DNA from: Flagellimonas zhangzhouensis
GTDB lineage: Bacteria > Bacteroidota > Bacteroidia > Flavobacteriales > Flavobacteriaceae
Direction: 5' to 3'
DNA: 64,000 nucleotides
Assembly: GCF_900102925.1 (NCBI RefSeq)
Contig: NZ_FNKI01000002.1
Location: 372,001 to 436,000 of the forward strand
Made by a program: the position numbers and the translations under genes. The notes under the pieces are model-generated. The model saw nothing but the letters and a program-made list of their open reading frames with translations. It was not told the DNA's origin and did no database searches. Of this stretch, positions 60,854 to 64,000 are shown in pieces. Numbering within the stretch: position 1 is the stretch's first letter; the number at the start of each line of letters is the position of its first letter.

Positions 60854-60879
60854 TGCAACGTTGCATTTTTTGCATCGTC
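60854..60879 (+). promoter_or_regulatory. Candidate ECF-sigma promoter upstream of the ECF operon
   Basis: TGCAAC (60854-60859), 16 bases, CGTC (60876-60879) match the AAC/CGTC pattern of ECF promoters. The -35 part is inside the 12-base palindrome TGCAACGTTGCA (60854-60865). No TAnnTTTG box competes here. Autoregulation by the downstream sigma factor is inferred. Confidence 0.55.
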
Positions 60880-60920
60880 ATTAAGTTGAACAACTAATAA
60901 AACCGAACATAGAACCAAGT

Positions 60921-61457
60921 GTGCTCCATATTGAGCTTGTAGAAAAGTGCAAGGTGAACGACCGCCAGGCACAGATGAAACTCTATCGTCAGTATTGCGA
61001 TGGTATGTTTTGTGTGGCCATGCGTTTTCTAAAAAATGCGGATGATGCGGAGGATGTGGTTCAAGAATCCTTTATAAAAGCGTTTCAACGGATAGCACAA
61101 TTTAAAGGTGAGGTGACGTTCGGGGCTTGGTTAAAACGAATTGTGGTCAATGGGAGCATTGATTTCTTGAAATCGAAACACCAGCAAACGGTGGAATTGA
61201 ACGAAAGTTACATGCATGTGGCAGAAACGGATGATTGGTCGGTGGAAGAGGGCATTTCGATTGAGCAGGTGAAGGAAGCGATAGAGGAGTTGCCACAAAA
61301 ATATAAATATGTAGTACAGTTGTTCTTGGTGGAGGGATATGATCATAGTGAGATATCCCAAATCATGGGAATTACGGAGACGACATCGAGAACCCGATTG
61401 CTTAGAGGAAAAGCACAGTTGAAAGAAAAACTAAAAGATTTGGCTTATGGCACGTGA
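60921..61457 (+). CDS. ECF-type RNA polymerase sigma factor, GTG start
   Basis: The 178-residue ECF sigma factor has region 2 (YCDGMFCVAMRFLKNADDAEDVVQESFIKAFQRI, core binding and -10 recognition) and region 4 (IEELPQKYKYVVQLFLVEGYDHSEISQIMGITETTSRTRLLRGK, -35 HTH). It starts at GTG 60921. The stop overlaps the start of the anti-sigma gene by 11 bases. The presumed target includes its own operon through the TGCAAC-N16-CGTC promoter. Confidence 0.95.
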   Translation: MLHIELVEKCKVNDRQAQMKLYRQYCDGMFCVAMRFLKNADDAEDVVQESFIKAFQRIAQFKGEVTFGAWLKRIVVNGSIDFLKSKHQQTVELNESYMHVAETDDWSVEEGISIEQVKEAIEELPQKYKYVVQLFLVEGYDHSEISQIMGITETTSRTRLLRGKAQLKEKLKDLAYGT

Positions 61458-62049
61458 TCTTAGAGAAATATTTGAAAAGGAACGAGAGGAGAAAAAGTAT
61501 CGCATGAAAGAAGGACATGCTGATCGATTTTTGTCCAAATTGGATGAGGAATTGCCCAACGATCCACCCAAACGCAAAGTAATTTCGCTTTGGATGCAAA
61601 TTGCGGCTACGGTGGTGGTGATCATTGGACTCTCTTTCTTTTACTTCAATTCGAATTCAGGTGTGGTTGATACCGATGAAAATGTGACGGTTGTTGATAG
61701 CAATAATCAAGCTACGGATGTGCAAACCATTTCTTTGGGTGATTTATCCCCCGATCTAAGAAAAATCGAAGCGTATTACACTACGAACATCAATCTGCAA
61801 CTGTCCGATTTGGCAGCGGATCCAGAAAACAAGGAGCTGGTTGATGGGTATATGGACCGCTTGGCAGAATTAAATAAGGAATATCAGCGATTGAACCAAG
61901 AGTTGAACGAATTGGGCCCCAATGATCAAACCATCAATGCCTTGATCATGAACCTGCAGCTAAGGTTGCAATTGTTGGAAAAATTAAAATCAAAGTTGAA
62001 TCAATTAAATACATCAAAAAATGAACAGGAATCATCAGAAATTGTTTAG
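61447..62049 (+). CDS. Probable anti-sigma factor with single TM helix
   Basis: The 200-residue protein has a charged cytoplasmic N-terminus (about residues 1-46, with HADRFLSKLDEELP). One TM helix (about 47-67, LWMQIAATVVVIIGLSFFYF) and a periplasmic coiled-coil domain (about 140-190, MDRLAELNKEYQRLNQELNEL) follow. No zinc-finger ASD motif is present. Location directly after the ECF sigma gene, with an overlapping start, is the main evidence for an anti-sigma role. It also overlaps the DUF4097 gene by 29 bases. Confidence 0.85.
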   Translation: MARDLREIFEKEREEKKYRMKEGHADRFLSKLDEELPNDPPKRKVISLWMQIAATVVVIIGLSFFYFNSNSGVVDTDENVTVVDSNNQATDVQTISLGDLSPDLRKIEAYYTTNINLQLSDLAADPENKELVDGYMDRLAELNKEYQRLNQELNELGPNDQTINALIMNLQLRLQLLEKLKSKLNQLNTSKNEQESSEIV

Positions 62050-63463
62050 CGGTTTACTCCTTGTGCTGGTAGGATATGTCTGCCATGCACAGGAGAAATC
62101 CAAAACATTCAAGGAAACGTACAACGTCAACAACGATACGGAGTTGAGCATCAACACCAGTTATGCCGACATCGAGTTTGAAACGTGGACGAAGGATCAA
62201 GTCGAAATCACAGCTGTAATCGAGCTGGAAGGCGTAGACGATGAAGAGGCTAAATCTTATTTTGATAAGGATTTGGTAAAAATCATGGGAAATAGCAGGG
62301 AAATTGAAGTGAGTACAGAAGGTTCAGGTCCTTTTACCTACGGTTATAGTAGCTACACGGTGGATGTGCCTGAAATTCCTTCAGTAGCAGAGATCATTGC
62401 CAATGTGGATATTCCAGAAATCGTAATTCCAGAAATAGCGGTAATTCCATTTATGCCAAATATGCCACCGATGCCACCCATGCCTCCTATTGATTTTGAT
62501 TACGATGCCTATAAAAAGGATGGTGACAAATACATGAAAAAATGGCAAGAGGAATTTTCAAAAACGTTTGACAAAGAATATAAAAAGCGTTTTGAGGAAT
62601 GGGGCAAGGAAATGGAAGAAATGGCTGCAGAACGTGAGGAACAACGCGAGCAGATGAAAGAAGAAAGAGAAAAGCTTAGGGAAGAGCGTGAAAAGGTACG
62701 TGAAGAAATGCACGAGCGTTTGCGAGAGCAAAGAGAGGAAGTGCGTGCCCAGCAGGCAGAGATCAGACAAATGCAAAGGGAAGCTGCGCGTACTATTCAA
62801 GGCAGTTCCAATGTGTATTACTTTTCTTCTGATGGAAAGCATAAGGAATACAAAGTCAAAAAACGAATCATCATCAAAATGCCGAAGTACATCAAAGTCA
62901 ATATGAACGTGAAGCATGGAGAAGTAAAATTGGCCGAAAATGCCAGGAACATTAATGCAAGCTTGTCTTACGCAAGCTTGCTTGCTTCTACCATCGATGG
63001 TAAGAACACCGATATTAGGGCTTCTTACTCTCCCGTGATTGTACAACAATGGAATTACGGCAACTTAAGTACCGATTATTCCGATGATGTAAACTTGAAA
63101 ACGGTAAAGGACCTAAACTTGAAAAGTGTGTCGTCCAATGTGGTAATTGGTGAGGTGGCCAGCAAGGCCTTGGTGAGAAGTAGTTTTGGTTCAGTTAATA
63201 TCAATTCGGTGGCAACTGGTTTTACCAACCTTGATATTTCTATGGAAAATGGGGAATTGGATTGTAAGTTGCCCAAAACACCTTTTGTGATTTCAGTGGA
63301 TGAAAGCAGTGCAGGTTCTGTTTTGCACTATCCAAAAAGCTTAAAATTGGTTTCTAGTAAGAGCATTTCTAGCAAAACCCACAAAGGGTATAACATCAGT
63401 AAAAATGATGGTAAGGCAATTACCATTAAATCAAAGTTTAGTGAAGTGGTTCTTAAGCAATAA
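62021..63463 (+). CDS. Exported DUF4097-type beta-solenoid protein with long charged helix insert
   Basis: The 480-residue protein has a signal peptide (SGLLLVLVGYVCHAQ). An N-terminal beta region (about 30-115) precedes a Pro/Met-rich stretch (about 142-157, PNMPPMPPMPP) and a very charged helix (about 160-260; KEEREKLREEREKVREEMH). The helix is rich in Glu and Arg and likely forms a coiled coil. The C-terminal beta-helix part (about 265-480) has DUF4097-type repeats (YASLLASTIDGKNTDIRASYSP, SSVSSNVVIGEV). It is encoded in the ECF operon, so it is presumably an envelope-stress output or sensor. The helix insert is unusual for DUF4097. Confidence 0.85.
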   Translation: MNRNHQKLFSGLLLVLVGYVCHAQEKSKTFKETYNVNNDTELSINTSYADIEFETWTKDQVEITAVIELEGVDDEEAKSYFDKDLVKIMGNSREIEVSTEGSGPFTYGYSSYTVDVPEIPSVAEIIANVDIPEIVIPEIAVIPFMPNMPPMPPMPPIDFDYDAYKKDGDKYMKKWQEEFSKTFDKEYKKRFEEWGKEMEEMAAEREEQREQMKEEREKLREEREKVREEMHERLREQREEVRAQQAEIRQMQREAARTIQGSSNVYYFSSDGKHKEYKVKKRIIIKMPKYIKVNMNVKHGEVKLAENARNINASLSYASLLASTIDGKNTDIRASYSPVIVQQWNYGNLSTDYSDDVNLKTVKDLNLKSVSSNVVIGEVASKALVRSSFGSVNINSVATGFTNLDISMENGELDCKLPKTPFVISVDESSAGSVLHYPKSLKLVSSKSISSKTHKGYNISKNDGKAITIKSKFSEVVLKQ

Positions 63464-63496
63464 CTTCACAAAGTAATTAGTCCCAAGAACCACTTC
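63443..63496. repeat. 12-bp inverted repeat at the 3' end of the ECF operon
   Basis: GAAGTGGTTCTT (63443-63454) is inside the last codons of the DUF4097 gene and AAGAACCACTTC (63485-63496) is downstream, with a 30-base loop. It may form an mRNA-end structure or weak terminator (TTATCTTTTATT follows). Confidence 0.45.
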
Positions 63497-63545
63497 TTAT
63501 CTTTTATTGACTTTCCAACCTTCCCAAAGTCAAAACCTACATTTC

Positions 63546-64000
63546 CTAATGCACTTCTTCTTTTAGGAACGATTTAAAATTCTTTTTGAAACGATTCAAC
63601 CTAGGAATCGAAACATTTCTCACATAACTGTTGTTCGGATTCCTCCTTTCGTAGTCTTGATGATATTCCTCAGCTTTCCAGAATTTGTCAAATTGGGTCA
63701 CTTCGGTAACTATTGGGCTAGGGTATATGTTTTCAGTCTCCAACTTATCGATATAGCTTTCGATAATCTTTTTTTCTTCATCATTCTTATAAAAGGCAAT
63801 GGAACGGTATTGGGCACCACGATCTGGACCTTGTCGGTTTAACGTAGTGGGGTCGTGCGAACCAAAAAATACCTGAACCAATTGGGTAAATGAAATTACC
63901 TCGGGATCGTAAAAGACTTCTACCGCTTCTGCATGATGGGTTCTACCATAAGAAACCTCTTCGTAGGTCGGGTTGGGCTCCGTACCTCCAGAATAACCCG
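63546..64000 (-). CDS. msrA: Peptide-methionine (S)-S-oxide reductase MsrA, 5' end outside window
   Basis: The frame is open to the right edge. The visible C-terminal 150 residues hold GYSGGTEPNPTYEEVSYGRTHHAEAVEVFYDPEVI, then FFGSHDPTTLNRQGPDRGAQYRS and YHQDY near the end, the MsrA signatures. The catalytic GCFWC motif would lie to the right of the window. The enzyme repairs methionine-S-sulfoxide in proteins. It is convergent with the ECF operon, with about 80 bases between the coding ends. Confidence 0.94.
   Translation of the reverse strand, partial: GYSGGTEPNPTYEEVSYGRTHHAEAVEVFYDPEVISFTQLVQVFFGSHDPTTLNRQGPDRGAQYRSIAFYKNDEEKKIIESYIDKLETENIYPSPIVTEVTQFDKFWKAEEYHQDYERRNPNNSYVRNVSIPRLNRFKKNFKSFLKEEVH

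Noticed and set aside
62558..63049. A 163-residue antisense ORF over the charged helix of the DUF4097 gene.
   Set aside because: The repetitive Glu/Arg codons of the sense strand create a stop-poor antisense frame; no start context or motif supports it.
1..64000. CRISPR arrays, rRNA, tRNA and riboswitches.
   Set aside because: Reading the intergenic regions gave no regular direct-repeat arrays, cloverleaf sequence or recognisable riboswitch cores.

Overview
The window is a chromosomal segment of a Bacteroidota bacterium, almost certainly a marine Flavobacteriaceae (Muricauda/Maribacter-like; the genus is a guess). The evidence is the AT-rich sequence, many promoters of the TTTG-N20ish-TAnnTTTG type, little sign of Shine-Dalgarno sequences, and family content typical of the group (DUF3276, DUF5606, a long NusB, a cyclophilin-FKBP fusion, FGE-like lipoproteins, a DUF4097 protein behind an ECF sigma factor). 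No rRNA, tRNA, IS element, prophage or CRISPR array was seen.

Layout. 1-8 kb: the end of a sigma-54 activator without an HTH, a secreted helical unknown, a PPK2/M28-peptidase pair, membrane proteins, an FGE-like lipoprotein, the PPIase fusion, two tiny unannotated paralogous membrane peptides and a cold-shock protein. 8-16 kb: 1-Cys peroxiredoxin, YfiT/DinB enzyme, GNAT, thioredoxin-like protein, PUR-type DUF3276, ABC exporter, then nusB, a DUF1573 lipoprotein, yajC and a Tat-exported Gfo/Idh oxidoreductase. 16-23 kb: a small cassette with a free-standing EF-Tu domain-III-like protein, a DUF1254/1214 lipoprotein, YdeI-type protein, pepT, pyrD, LysE exporter and HMG-CoA lyase. 23-33 kb: a porin/covalent-flavin protein/membrane protein operon, guaB, a thioredoxin-like protein, lysA, a LON-N protein, sucC, a small exported protein and a TerB-like protein. 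33-45 kb: hsp20 with a striking operator pair, M20 peptidase and uvrB, an ABC-2 exporter pair, an unrecognised 358-residue protein, NdpA-type nucleoid protein, ctaA, CCA-adding enzyme and the tRNA t6A enzyme. 45-54 kb: three glycosyltransferases, dapD, ruvX, def, DUF5606, GH20 hexosaminidase, SGNH hydrolase, mazG and a MATE transporter. 54-64 kb: a REP-like repeat, a lipid-linked sugar module (PAP2, ArnT-like, UPF0104, GtrB-like), meaB, ohr, an ECF sigma/anti-sigma/DUF4097 operon with an ECF-like promoter, and the end of msrA.

Most of the genes are housekeeping or envelope functions. The accessory observations most worth following up are the tandem 28-residue membrane peptides at 7339-7583, the paired dyads covering the hsp20 promoter at 33061-33132, the porin/FMN-protein/membrane-protein operon at 23258-25507, the ECF operon whose exported product carries a long charged helix inside a DUF4097 solenoid, and the EF-Tu-domain-III cassette at 16233-16873. 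Coordinates, motifs and palindromes were read by eye; family assignments rest on recognised motifs and were not confirmed by database search.
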